From positions 91,290,334 through 91,354,333 of the forward strand of contig JAUPFV010000004.1 in NCBI GenBank assembly GCA_036936605.1: DNA of 64,000 nt, in the 5' to 3' direction. Shown here one piece after another: positions 1-10,253 of the stretch. The stretch comes from Limnanthes douglasii subsp. nivea (Eukaryota; Streptophyta; Magnoliopsida; Brassicales; Limnanthaceae). The notes under the pieces were generated by a model that saw only the letters and a program-made list of their open reading frames with translations, did no database searches and was not told the DNA's origin. Position numbers and translations under genes: made by a program. Numbering within the stretch: the stretch's first letter is position 1; each line of letters begins with the position of its first letter.

Positions 1-870
1 GACGTTCGACATGACTTGGCTAAGGTAAATATCTATCAACTCAAAATATCTAACCAAGTGTAAATGCAGAGGCAAATGAATGCCCTAATCGAGAAGATTC
101 ATATAAACTACTATATAATTTCCCTTAACAGAGGCAAAAGTCTCACCAAAGTCAGGTAGCTGAACAATAAATGAAGTAGAAATCTATACTTATATTATAG
201 CCGGAGAAGAAAGTCGTGGTTATGATATTTGTAATTAGTATCAAACAGACATCTTTCATGGTTCGACAAATGTCCATAAAATAATAGCAATGATTTTGGG
301 CTGGACTGAGCTAGACTGAGCCATCCGAACTCTTTTATCCTTCTGAATATAGTGAAGATCATACTTTTGGGGTGACCGAATCATTATGACGTACTTCTGC
401 TACTGTAATCTCATTAATGTCAATTTGAAGCAATATAATTCCTTGAGGATTAGGTTATCAAAGCTGTCAGATTCAGACATATTATATGTAGGACTATGTT
501 CTACAATGGTTAGGGTCTTAGGTTTGATCTTTATAATATAGGTCCATTAAAAGATTAGACAACCTCGATGTGATGACTAATTACTTGGAAAATTTTATCC
601 TTCTCGTCTACCTGTGGATAGTTGATACTATTCAAATCCTCAATCGAGGAGTACAAGATGAACTTTATCTCATTATAACTATAAAGAGGCTTAAGTTCAC
701 GTACATTCTTATATATTCCCCAAACCATTAAATGTCAACTACAAAAACAATAATGGTTTACATGAGCTCAGCGAAGGTCTGTGAAGATGACCAATAGAAT
801 TCTAGAAAATAACTTAGATGTTTCGAGCAGTAACAAATCCAAGAATCAAACTCGGGGGGCTATTTTTTTT
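1..870. other. Unassigned degenerate sequence
   Basis: No reading frame of useful length is open on either strand and I recognise no protein motif. The base composition is closer to old coding or retroelement DNA than the AT-rich stretch that follows. A purine run (a block of G at about 853-858) followed by a T-run could be the polypurine tract of a decayed LTR element, but no LTR pair supports this. Confidence 0.25.
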
Positions 871-2640
871 TATAAAATTCATTCTACTCGATTCTTTCAT
901 CGGTTTCATTATCAATTTTAAATTATTATTTAAAAAACAAGTTTCTCTCCTGGTATACAACTAATTTGTTATTTCCAATATATCTTAATATATTATTTAT
1001 TACATATAAAAATAATATTTAACTATAAATCTTAATATTTCTTAATATATTATTTTAAAGACATTTTAAAAATAATATATAACAAAATCAAATTTATTAT
1101 AAAATATATTTTTGAAAATAGATAAAATCAAATCAAATCTTTTACGTAAAAGATATTTATTAAAAATATATGAAAATAAAATCATTTTTATATAAAAAAT
1201 ACATGGAAATAAAATCAAATTTGTATTAAAAATAATTTATAATATAAATAAATTATTTTATTGAAAATAAAAAAATAAATATGTGTAATCATATTAAAAA
1301 TAAAATTAATTATTTTAAAAATACAAATCATAATATATTGCTAATTAAAAAATATTTTAATAAATATAAAATAATAAAATGAGAATTGTTATTTAAAATA
1401 TACTTTAAAAAATACAATGGAGGTAAATACTAACTAAAAAACAAGTAAATGTAAAGTTTTTTATATATGTAACTTTGAATTTTGGTAATCAATGTTATTT
1501 ATTTATTTAATGTCGTGTTCTTCCTTTCTCTATATGATTCAATTTATTTAATTAAAATATCCGTATTTTATAGTTTATTTTATTAAAATTTTCATTTTCT
1601 TCATTTTCTCTATCCTGTTTAATTTATTTAACTAAATCTTTATCTTCTTTAATATAGACAATAAAAGTATATACAAATAATAAATAACAATTTTTGGGAG
1701 AGAAAGATTAAACCAAATAAAAATAAAATCCAAACGAATTATTGAAAAAAATAATTGAATAAAAAAAGTAAGAATACTAAAATCTTCCAATTAATAAATA
1801 TTTTTAGTTAAAATTTTCCATAAATCCAAGATTTTAATTTAAATTTTTTTTTAAAATAATAATTATTATATATTTAGAAATTAATTTTTTTATTAATAAA
1901 ATCATTATTTCAGATTTTAAATTAATTTTTTCTTTAAAAATACATAATAATAATTATTTTATGATAAGTAGAGGCCATTACCCCTCTAGACCCATTGGTT
2001 TCGAGTGCATTCAGATCACGGAATGAGTTACCCCAAAGACCTTAACGGTGATGCAACAAAAAAATCACTTATTGGAAAAGGATCTGCGGCAGAGGATAAG
2101 TTTTGAGTAATTAAAAACTACTCGTTCCGTCCAAAAATATTTATCGTTTTAAAAAATATTTTTTTATCTCATAATATATGTTATTCCCGTTTACCGATAC
2201 AAATTTAAATATTATTTATAATCAACTAGCGATTAAATTTTTATTTTTTTTATTTTTTATAAAAAAATAATAATTATTATATTTTTTAATATGTTCATAA
2301 CCGACAAACATTCTGGAATAAAGGGAATACAAACTATCTCTCTTCCACTGAAGTAAAAATAGTTCATTTTGTGTCACCTTTAACTTTTCTATCTTTCTAG
2401 TTCTAATTACTATAGCATGCAGAAAGCTGCAAATTGAGCCACTCGTATCACCTAAATGACTTACACGTCATTAATTTGTTTTGGATATTAATATTTTAAG
2501 TGTTAGTAATTATTATATAGTCCAAAATTTTAAATATTACTTATGTTATTATTACATTTTGAATATTATTATCGGATATTTCCAATTTAATACCAAAATA
2601 AATAAGTAAACCGATTTTGGTCCAACCTTAGATGACTAAT
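871..2640. other. AT-rich intergenic DNA without genes
   Basis: The stretch is dominated by A/T runs, with no ORF and no recognisable repeat unit. The short less AT-rich island around 1,970-2,100 has no coding signal. It separates the unassigned left edge from the first Mutator-like element. Confidence 0.5.
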
Positions 2641-3919
2641 ACCTAGTATGGTCTATTAAATTGTTTTTAAGTCAATCAGGTGTCCTTTAAAAAAAATACC
2701 AATTCTATCCTTATAAGTCCTATTTCTAATTTCATTAAGAGATTAGCCACAATACCAAATTTTACGTTTGTGTTTTTTCACGAAGAATCGCTATCATCGG
2801 CCGACGACATCTCTGTTTTCTCACGAAGAATTATTACCGCGATAACATAATCGGCCGGCAACATAGTACATTTCCGTTTCCGACGATTTCTATTTCTTTT
2901 CCAGTAATAACATCGACTATCATTCTCTAGTCTCTCTCAAGTTCTTCAGCAGTCATTTGGTGCTTTCTCACGACATTTATGTTAAGATTTGTTACTTCGT
3001 TAATGTCTCCGGTGACGTAGTGCTACGACGACGTTATATTCATTTTCTGATAAATTTGTAACTCTGTAACTCTGTATACGTGCTTCGTACTGGATTTGTG
3101 TTTATTAGGAGATGAAATATATATGTGCTTTGTTATGGAATTCGTTCCACCGTCAGTTAGTGTTTTCTACTTTGTGGTGATTTGTATCAGAACACTTGTA
3201 GGCTTTGGATGTGTATGAGAATGGGCTAACTTGAGGTTAGTCTTTGTTTAGATAATATGTAGGGTCTGTTATCTATTTGGGTTCACAAATATTTTCATAG
3301 CACTATGAGATTTGTTCGTCGGATTTTATCGACTGGTTTTGACAGATTACTGGATTCTTTTGTGTGGTATTTTATCTACTTCACTTGTGTACAATTCATA
3401 TAGGTGGTATAACAGTATAGTTATTAGCATTCTAAGAATATGCTTCTTCCGTTGACCCCTTAATTAGATTAGGTACAGAGCTATTATCTAGTAATTTAAC
3501 TTCACTATTCATGATTGCAATGTTTATACAAAATACCTTGATTATTGCTTTAAAATGTATAGTTTAGTTCCTTTGTGAATCTCGGGTATGAGGACGATGA
3601 TGTGGTCTTGGGTGATCATGATACATTCAACTCTTAGTTTGGTTGAATTTTGGTATGTAAAGTGCAATGGAAGTATACTTTTACTCTTTTGGAACAAATG
3701 GACCATTTATATTTATTCAGTTCCTAGAAGTTTTCTTTTTGGACAGTCTCTAGCCATGACTCTTACTTATTCTTACAAAGTGAATTCGGTTAAATTTACT
3801 GCGAGTTTAGAAGTCTATATGGAACTCTCATTTGTTGATCAGATTGTGTAGCTGATATGGTTATAGCAACATAAATGAAACTTAATGTGTTTCTTCAATT
3901 TAATTTTTGCAGGCTTAAC

Positions 3920-4655
3920 ATGTCTACTATATTTACAATTTTTAAGTTCAATGGAAAAACTGCTGGTACACCGTTAACTTCCTTTGATAGTTTGGACGGT
4001 ATGTTTGCTTTCGTGTTAAGTAGATGGATGGTGCTGAATAGAGATAGTATTAGATTTAATTTCAGTATCGGGAATGTGAAGACCTGTATGCTGTCGAATG
4101 AAGATGATTTTATGCTGATGAAAAATATGGCTCGTGAATTTGGTCAGTTTCTAGTTGAGATAAATGTTGATCTTATTGGTGTACGACCAGATGTAGTTTC
4201 TGTTACCCAAATAGTTAATAATGTTCTGGCCTTACCTTTTAATGTTGAACCTCCAGATGCTATATTTTTGGGTTCTAACTTTAAGGAGCTTGCCAAAAAA
4301 TCTAAGGGTAATGAAATAGAGGGTGTTGGTCAAGTATTTGCAGGTGGATATGATGAATTTAGGCATTCATTTTGGAAGTTTGCGAGACAAAGTGGTTTCA
4401 CATTTAAGTATGATCGTAATACGAGAGAAAGAATTGGTATTTCTTGTGAATTTAAGGAATCTAAAAAGTGCCCGTTGAGGATATATGCTGCTATTAATAA
4501 AGCTAATGGTTCAATAGTTATTACCCAAATGCGGCATTGTTTTGAAGAACAAAATAAATAAACACTTGTCTTCTAATGTCATTGTTAAGGAAATCTTATC
4601 GGAGGTTAAGTCTAACCCAAAAGTTACTGCTACTTTGATAAAAGATATGTTTACT
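3920..4655 (+). pseudogene. MURA-type transposase, N-terminal fragment
   Basis: The coding exon starts at an ATG just after a good splice acceptor (tttttgcag ending at 3,912). The first 213 codons are open. The last part has the spacing of the MuDR DNA-binding region: FARQSGFTFKY followed by a Cys...Cys...His-x-Cys pattern ending in MRHC. After the stop at 4,559-4,561 the homology continues one frame over (NKHLSSNVIVKEIL) to about 4,650, so an indel in an A/T run broke the frame. The homologous part of MULE2 reads NFALEHGFAFKY. The DDE catalytic domain and the SWIM zinc finger seen in MULE2 are absent. It cannot encode an active transposase. Confidence 0.75.
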
Positions 4656-4656
4656 C

Positions 4657-7051
4657 ACCTCTATTCCAATTGCACCGTTATTTAAAATATCAGACATCTG
4701 TTGTCCAGTGACATATGTGTAATCGCTTTCCCATATGCATACTCTGAAAATAAAAAATGATTAAAAAAATATTAAATATATATTTAAAGAAAGAAAATCA
4801 TACGTACCCAGCAGCGTTATTGCTTCTACCAAGAATATTATAATATTTATCAATTTCTTCCTCATCTAGAAGCGCACTCGGTTCCTTAGCAAGTGTTGGA
4901 ACCATCCTATCAATCTTCGATTCATTATGATCATTGACAACAATCGCATCGAGTGAAGAAACTATAATTGGACTCTTCTCATCTACTGCAGTTTTTTGTT
5001 TCTTTTTCTTCCTCTCGTATGTAAATTGGGGGTCATCTTGTTTCTTTTTCCGATCTACTTTCATCTTCACATTCTTCACCAATGATGAAGGTTCTACTTT
5101 TGTACTTTTATCCTCTCGTCTCTGTGGTATCATATCTTCTGTTCCTTCATCCATGTTGTTCACTTCATCCTCTTCCACGAGACTTTTATTCTCATCGTTT
5201 TTACGATATTGAGCTAGCTCATCCTTTAATTTTTTATTTTCAGTAGATAAGCTTGCAATCAACTTATTTTTTTCCTCGAATTCCTTATCGCTGTCATTAA
5301 AAGGAGGATCTTTAGCCAATTCTTGTAAAGTCTTCATCTTTACTTTTGCACGTTTAAGAGATTCTTCGAGGTTTTTTACTTTATTTTGAAGGTCTTCAAT
5401 AATCTGCAAAAAACAAAAAAAAATATTTTTTATAAATATATGGAGAATATTTAAGGTACTTTGATATAGAATTGTTATAACTATGAAAGCATAAAACTGT
5501 TAAATACTTAAAACTGTTAATTGTTTTTAAAATTATTAAAACGTTAAAACGATAATCCCTTTGATGAATATCTAGAACAATGAGCCATGAAGCTTCAATG
5601 TATAATTCACCCAGATTGGATGAGCTGATCTTAAAAAAGACTCAAGCTAATATATGTTGAAAATTAGAACTATTAAAATTGTTAAAAAAATTAAAACTGC
5701 TAAAATAGTAAGTTAGCCTACCTTTGAATTCATACTTTTTGTTTCTTTCGTTGTTTTTTCATCCTTTACGAGTCGTCTCATTATTTGGGATACAGTATTT
5801 AATCTCGCTTCAGATTTTCTCTCTTGCTTTTTACTAACCGGATGTTCAAAATCTGATGAATCATCATCATTCACTTCTTGATGCTTGACATCTTCTCCGT
5901 CGCCACTTTGTTCTACATCATCGTTGAGTTCCATTAGTAATTTCTCTCTCTTGGTTAGGTGTAGCTCCCCAACAATAACCTATTATAAAAAAAAAAGACA
6001 TGTTTTTAAAAATTTATTTTTTGCTAGCAGTACTAACTCTCAATAATGTTAAACATAATTCTTACCTTCTTTGGCTTTATTTGATTGAATAAGGTTCTCA
6101 CTTTTTCAAATTTTCTCAATTTCGCCACACCTTCCCATTAAATAAATCTTGGAAAGTTTACGACCAGTTCTTCGATACGTGTATAATCCGTGAAAAAAGG
6201 TTGTCATATAGTAAAATATAAGATTAGTTCAGTTTTAAAAAAATTAAGAAATAAACAAATTCTAATTTTAAATTTTAACTTACATTTAGAATGGAGACAC
6301 ATCTTGCAGTATTTTCTGGTTTGGTTTCACAATACTTTCGTATTGATTCCATCAGCTTGTCTACAACCAATTGAGCCCAATCATATTTTTTTAGGTCTTC
6401 AAACTCTTTCTCAATATAATGGACGAAGCTCTTGTTTAGATAATCCTCCGAAGTTGAGAAAAACAAAGTTATGCACAAGTACATAATAAGCATCATGGAG
6501 ACCTCCTTAACACTTTGTGCATCAACTTCTACAGATGCATTCTCAATTGCTTCTTTTAACATTTTCTTGGTTACGTTTGGGAAACCTCCGTTTTTTCCTT
6601 TTGGTTAATACGTCGAAAAAGTATTTTTGTATAATTGTTGACTCCTCTTTTTCTTCATTAAAGTTTGTTTGGCTATTATATGATTGAACATCTATTTTTT
6701 CGTAGCCACCATTTAAACCGTATATAACTTTAACATCGGAGCTCGTCAAAGTCACATATTTTCCTCCAAAAAGAAACGAATTTTCCTCCATATCATATGA
6801 CTTGATTATTGTAATAACCCCACGACTTTCGTGCTTTAAATGAATCTTGCAACTTCCATAACTTTTTGAGAATGATGTAGAATGGAGTCATTTTTGTGGC
6901 TTCTATATATCTTAAACTTATATTCGTCGATCGTATAAGCTTGTTAATTGCCTAGATATTTGATTGAAATACAGGTGTCTTTTTTTTTCTTTTTTCGCTG
7001 TTTAGGCGTTCTAGATTTTCTTGGTTGTGCAACAACTTTTGTGCGAACCAT
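4657..7051 (-). pseudogene. Kaonashi-type (ULP1-like) MULE gene, protease domain deleted
   Basis: Reading leftward, an ATG at 7,051 opens a basic stretch (MVRTKVVAQPRKSRTP). Next is a segment matching the other two KI copies (IEATKMTPFY), then the shared region FLFGGKYVTLTSSDVKVIYG (6,790-6,543) and a helical block ending KYDWAQLVVDKLMESIRKY (6,562-6,275). A splice donor follows at the same codon position as in the copy at 63,895. Further exons at 5,934-5,713 and 5,409-4,808 encode charged, coiled-coil-rich sequence, and an exon from 4,742 encodes ESDYTYVTGQQMSDIL. Sequence stops near 4,657, before any His/Asp/Cys protease motif. Frameshifts separate several blocks. Kaonashi MULEs are known to carry ULP1-like genes; the N-terminal region has no function I can name. 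Confidence 0.65.
5455..5710. repeat. Dispersed ACTGnTAAAc-type motifs in MULE1
   Basis: Between KI exons, variants of aaactgttaaa recur every 10-40 bases (for example 5,492-5,530 and 5,665-5,710). The same motif appears at 7,096-7,190 and 8,016-8,130 but not in the exons. Confidence 0.5.
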
Positions 7052-7095
7052 ACCTGTATCAAAAAATATATAATAAATGTTATACATTATTATTA

Positions 7096-8130
7096 TAATC
7101 AGTTAAACAAACAAAATTGATAAACTCAATACTGTTAAACGAATAAAACTGATAAACTTAATAGTGCTAAACAACAATACTGCTAAATAAAAGAATAGTC
7201 TACGAAAGACGATTTGAACCGATAGAATAATTATGTTTAAACAACCACTAATCACTAATCTTATTTATCATCGGGATCAAACGTATTAATCATGTATAAA
7301 AATGAATATAATTTATAACTTGAATGTTAATTAAAGGTGGCAAAAATGATTGTTGGCTCCGATGGCTGAACTATTTAAGACCAAAGGTGAGAAAAGGAAA
7401 TATCAACCCATAAGAACAATTCTTGATCACGAAATTTCATATTAAGTGGAGAAACAGATTAGTAAAGAGTATATACTTATATGTTCTAGATAAATATATT
7501 TAATAATATTTAGTTAGAGGATAGTTTATAAGGAGGAGGTATATAGCAGAAGATAGACACGATTAAGTAGCAGATGAACACAATCAATGCAAGTTATTGA
7601 TCATATTATACACAACAAGCATACGCATATATTATTCCCCAAATCACAAACCAAAACTCTTCAAATTATCAGGCGCAAGAGAAGCTAGAGTCAATAGACA
7701 ATTTACATATGGTTCATGCACATAAAAAATAAGTCCAGACTCATGTCTACAACATATCAAGCATAAAAGCAACAAACCAAAATCACCTAATGACCTTTAA
7801 TATTTTTTTGGTTTTAGTGACCGAATCTACTGCTAGTATGCTATTAAGTCCAACAGGTCTACCATCTTCTTTAACTTTCTACTCTAACCAATAATTCGGT
7901 AAACGAAACTTCAATTTTTAGTTATATAATTGTAAGCATACGAAAACTAGGTTATACTAATAATTCGGTAAACGAAACTTCAATTTTTAGTTATAGTTGT
8001 ACAACATTTTTAAAATCGGCTAAACAAACAAAACTAATAAACTCAATACTGCTAAACAAATAAAACTGATAAACTTAATATTGTTAAACAACAATACTGT
8101 TATACTAACAAAACTGCTAAACTCAAACAA
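7096..8130. repeat. Two diverged direct copies of an ~85-bp motif-rich block
   Basis: About 7,100-7,185 and 8,020-8,105 are alignable over about 85 bases, with few changes. Each consists of reiterated actgnTAAAc motifs with spacers such as aacaaacaaaa and ctcaata. The intervening DNA is non-coding. The block lies in the upstream or intron region of the minus-strand KI gene. Confidence 0.7.
7892..7995. repeat. Direct repeat of 35 bp
   Basis: The 35-base sequence at 7,892-7,926, beginning taattcggtaaacgaaactt, is repeated exactly at 7,961-7,995 after a 34-base spacer. It lies in non-coding MULE1 DNA. Confidence 0.85.
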
Positions 8131-9337
8131 TCGGCTTTGTGTTTCTGTCTCATGGCTATCTTCTCATTCCTGCGACGATACTTTACCTCTCTTTCCGATC
8201 CACATTTGGCACTCTATCACCAAATACCTCTACTTATTCATCTCACCAACTTATCCTCCATACTATATCATTACTTAGTACAACTAATCCAGATTTTTTA
8301 ACAATTTCGACCATTTATCTACACAATTAACATTTTACTGTTATTAACTTTACTACAACTAATCCACATTTCTTTTATTATTTTCATTACCTTTAATATT
8401 GTTTTTTACCAGCAGAACCAGATATCTAAGATAAGAAGCATAAAATGCACAACCTTTTAAATGTAGATAAAATAGTCAAATAGATATTAATTTTGATATG
8501 ATATAAGTAATGCTTATTATCTTAACGTAAAAGTGAATGTATTGTTATCAAATTAAGTTTTAACATTTATCATGTGAAAACACATTTGACGTAAAAATAG
8601 AGAGGACATAGTGAATGAGAGCCCTGACTTATGTAAAAACGTATGACAATAAGAACTGTATTCAAATATCTAATACATAATCTTACAAACTATATTATAT
8701 TACATAACAAACCTAATGAGAGCCTTAAGTAATGCTATAACCCACAAGTCTCATCTATAGCCAAAATGTATCAATGCGCATATAATAAATTCACTCAATT
8801 CCCAAGTTTCACCTTCCAACTTATATCTCTCTCACCCACACAATCTTATGGTCTTGTTTACTTTGAAACTATTTTCATTAGTTTTCATATTCACCGATCA
8901 GAAGTGATTTATCATACTAACTACTTTACCATTAACTGTGGTTTTTAACAAATCAGACAATCAAAGCCACCACATAAAAATTCACAATTAAAGGCTAGCT
9001 TCTGCTGCACACACAAAACTTGCAAGTGTTGATAAGCAAACTATAGTAAGCTATATGATATATCAGTAAACGTTAAACAAAACCAGTGGAGCATAACAAC
9101 TTTGAGTTTATAGTAAAAGCGTGGTAAGTTTACTAGTTAATCATCTAAATCTCCAAAACTAGTCAATCATCTAACATGCTATAACACAAAATTCTTTCTA
9201 ATTTTCGTTTCAGCATAACAAGTTATCTAAACTTCTATTTTGATGTTGAATGTCGATTGATTCAGATTCGAAATAAACAACGATTTGAATTGAAGAGAAA
9301 TTAAGCAAAAAGAAGAAAGAAATAGAGATATTGACGC
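8131..9337. other. Non-coding MULE1 DNA
   Basis: There are several 60-65 codon open frames but none has a recognisable motif, and the sequence is AT-rich with scattered degenerate short repeats. It most likely represents the long leader intron of the minus-strand KI gene. Confidence 0.4.
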
Positions 9338-9344
9338 TCACCTA

Positions 9345-9540
9345 CCAAAACAAGTGAAATCATATTCGAAATCGGATGATTTAGGTATTGAGTTGACTTG
9401 ATTTAGGATGGAAGCAGATTTGTTGGCTTGGCATGCGTTGGGAAGAGCAGTGAGTTTCTTAGAGAAAGAGGTTAGAAGAGGGAGAGTTACTGAGCTAAAG
9501 GAGAAAGAGAGTGTTACTGCGTATTTCCTTATTTTCATTT
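9345..9540 (-). other. Possible first (leader) exon of the MULE1 KI gene
   Basis: Reading leftward from about 9,540, a 66-codon open frame (start at 9,538) runs into a clean donor (gtaggtgag) at about 9,345. In the other two KI copies a leader exon also lies several hundred bases upstream of the coding ATG, separated by an intron. Whether it is translated is unknown. Confidence 0.35.
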
Positions 9541-9677
9541 AGTTTTAAGAGAAGAGAAAGAATAAAAGAGGGCTATTATCGTAATTGAATTATTCTTTGT
9601 ATTAATCTGCAATTTAAATTTCATTTGGTATCTAAAATTGATTTTGAAATTATTATGGTACCTATATGTCACTCTCC

Positions 9678-9744
<67 letters not shown>
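9678..9744. repeat. (TTA)n microsatellite
   Basis: An uninterrupted run of about 22 TTA units lies just outside the presumed right end of MULE1. The poly-Tyr frame it creates has no coding meaning. Confidence 0.95.
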
Positions 9745-10083
9745 GTTTTTGGATCTAATATTAGTAGTGTTGATACTATGTTACGAATGAGAACTATATC
9801 TTATCATGTTAAAATATTACAAATTTTATGGTTATAATTTTAATATTACATTTTGATTACTATTGTGATTTGGTTTTAAATATTACAAGTGTTTGTTATT
9901 ATTTTTTAAACCAAAATCAGATCTTATAAGTATTTCATAATACAATTGTTGTTATTATAATAAAAGGTAAAGTTTTTTTTTGGTTAATTTAGCCGTTCAC
10001 GGTTTATACTCTTGCGGGCCAGGAGTTGTACAAATGTTTTCAAATTAAAATACTAAATACTAAATAATTATTACAAACATCAT

Positions 10084-10253
10084 TCATCTTCAACTTCGTC
10101 TTCTTCGTAAGTAAAATCTGCGTCTTCGTCATCACTTGATTCACCATGAGCTTCGTTTTCTTCCATAATTTATTGTTCAAGTGTATCTTCATAATCATCC
10201 GGATAATCTTCGAAGATGTCGTCTACGTTCACTTCGTCTCTAAACTCCATGTC
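10084..10253 (-). pseudogene. Acidic C-terminal tail of the hAT protein, cut off by stop codons
   Basis: The reading frame continues without shift past the TAA at 10,254-10,256. It encodes a strongly acidic tail (pieces such as VDDIFEDYPDDYED and ESSDDEDADFTYEEDE) and ends at a TGA at 10,084-10,086. A second TAA interrupts it in the middle. The composition bias and frame agreement argue that this was once part of the protein. Confidence 0.65.

Larger units (their letters stand above)
2640..9640. mobile_element. MULE1: decayed Mutator-like element with KI-type second gene (approximate limits)
   Basis: A MURA-type transposase fragment on the plus strand (3,920-4,655) faces a Kaonashi-type gene on the minus strand (about 4,657-7,051), the same convergent order as the complete element at 27,470-35,925. 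The catalytic part of the transposase and the protease part of the KI gene are both missing, and the break is at one point near 4,655, so a single internal deletion explains the structure. The outer ends were not resolved: I found no convincing terminal repeats or 9-bp duplication. Limits are set by leader-like sequence at about 2,760-3,900 and 9,345-9,540. Confidence 0.6.

Noticed and set aside
853..870. G-run followed by T-run as a retroelement polypurine tract
   Set aside because: No LTR follows and no retroelement protein precedes it.
7330..7390. taaaggtggcaaaa as the left terminus of the hAT element
   Set aside because: It resembles the right hAT terminus for about 12 bases, but the flanks do not give an 8-bp duplication and it lies inside MULE1.
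9625..9837. 70-codon ORF with a poly-Tyr run
   Set aside because: Created by the (TTA)n microsatellite.
2440..9950. Similar aaatattac/attacattttga words at 2,520-2,580 and 9,805-9,890 as MULE1 terminal repeats
   Set aside because: They are in direct rather than inverted orientation and too AT-rich to judge; no 9-bp duplication was found.
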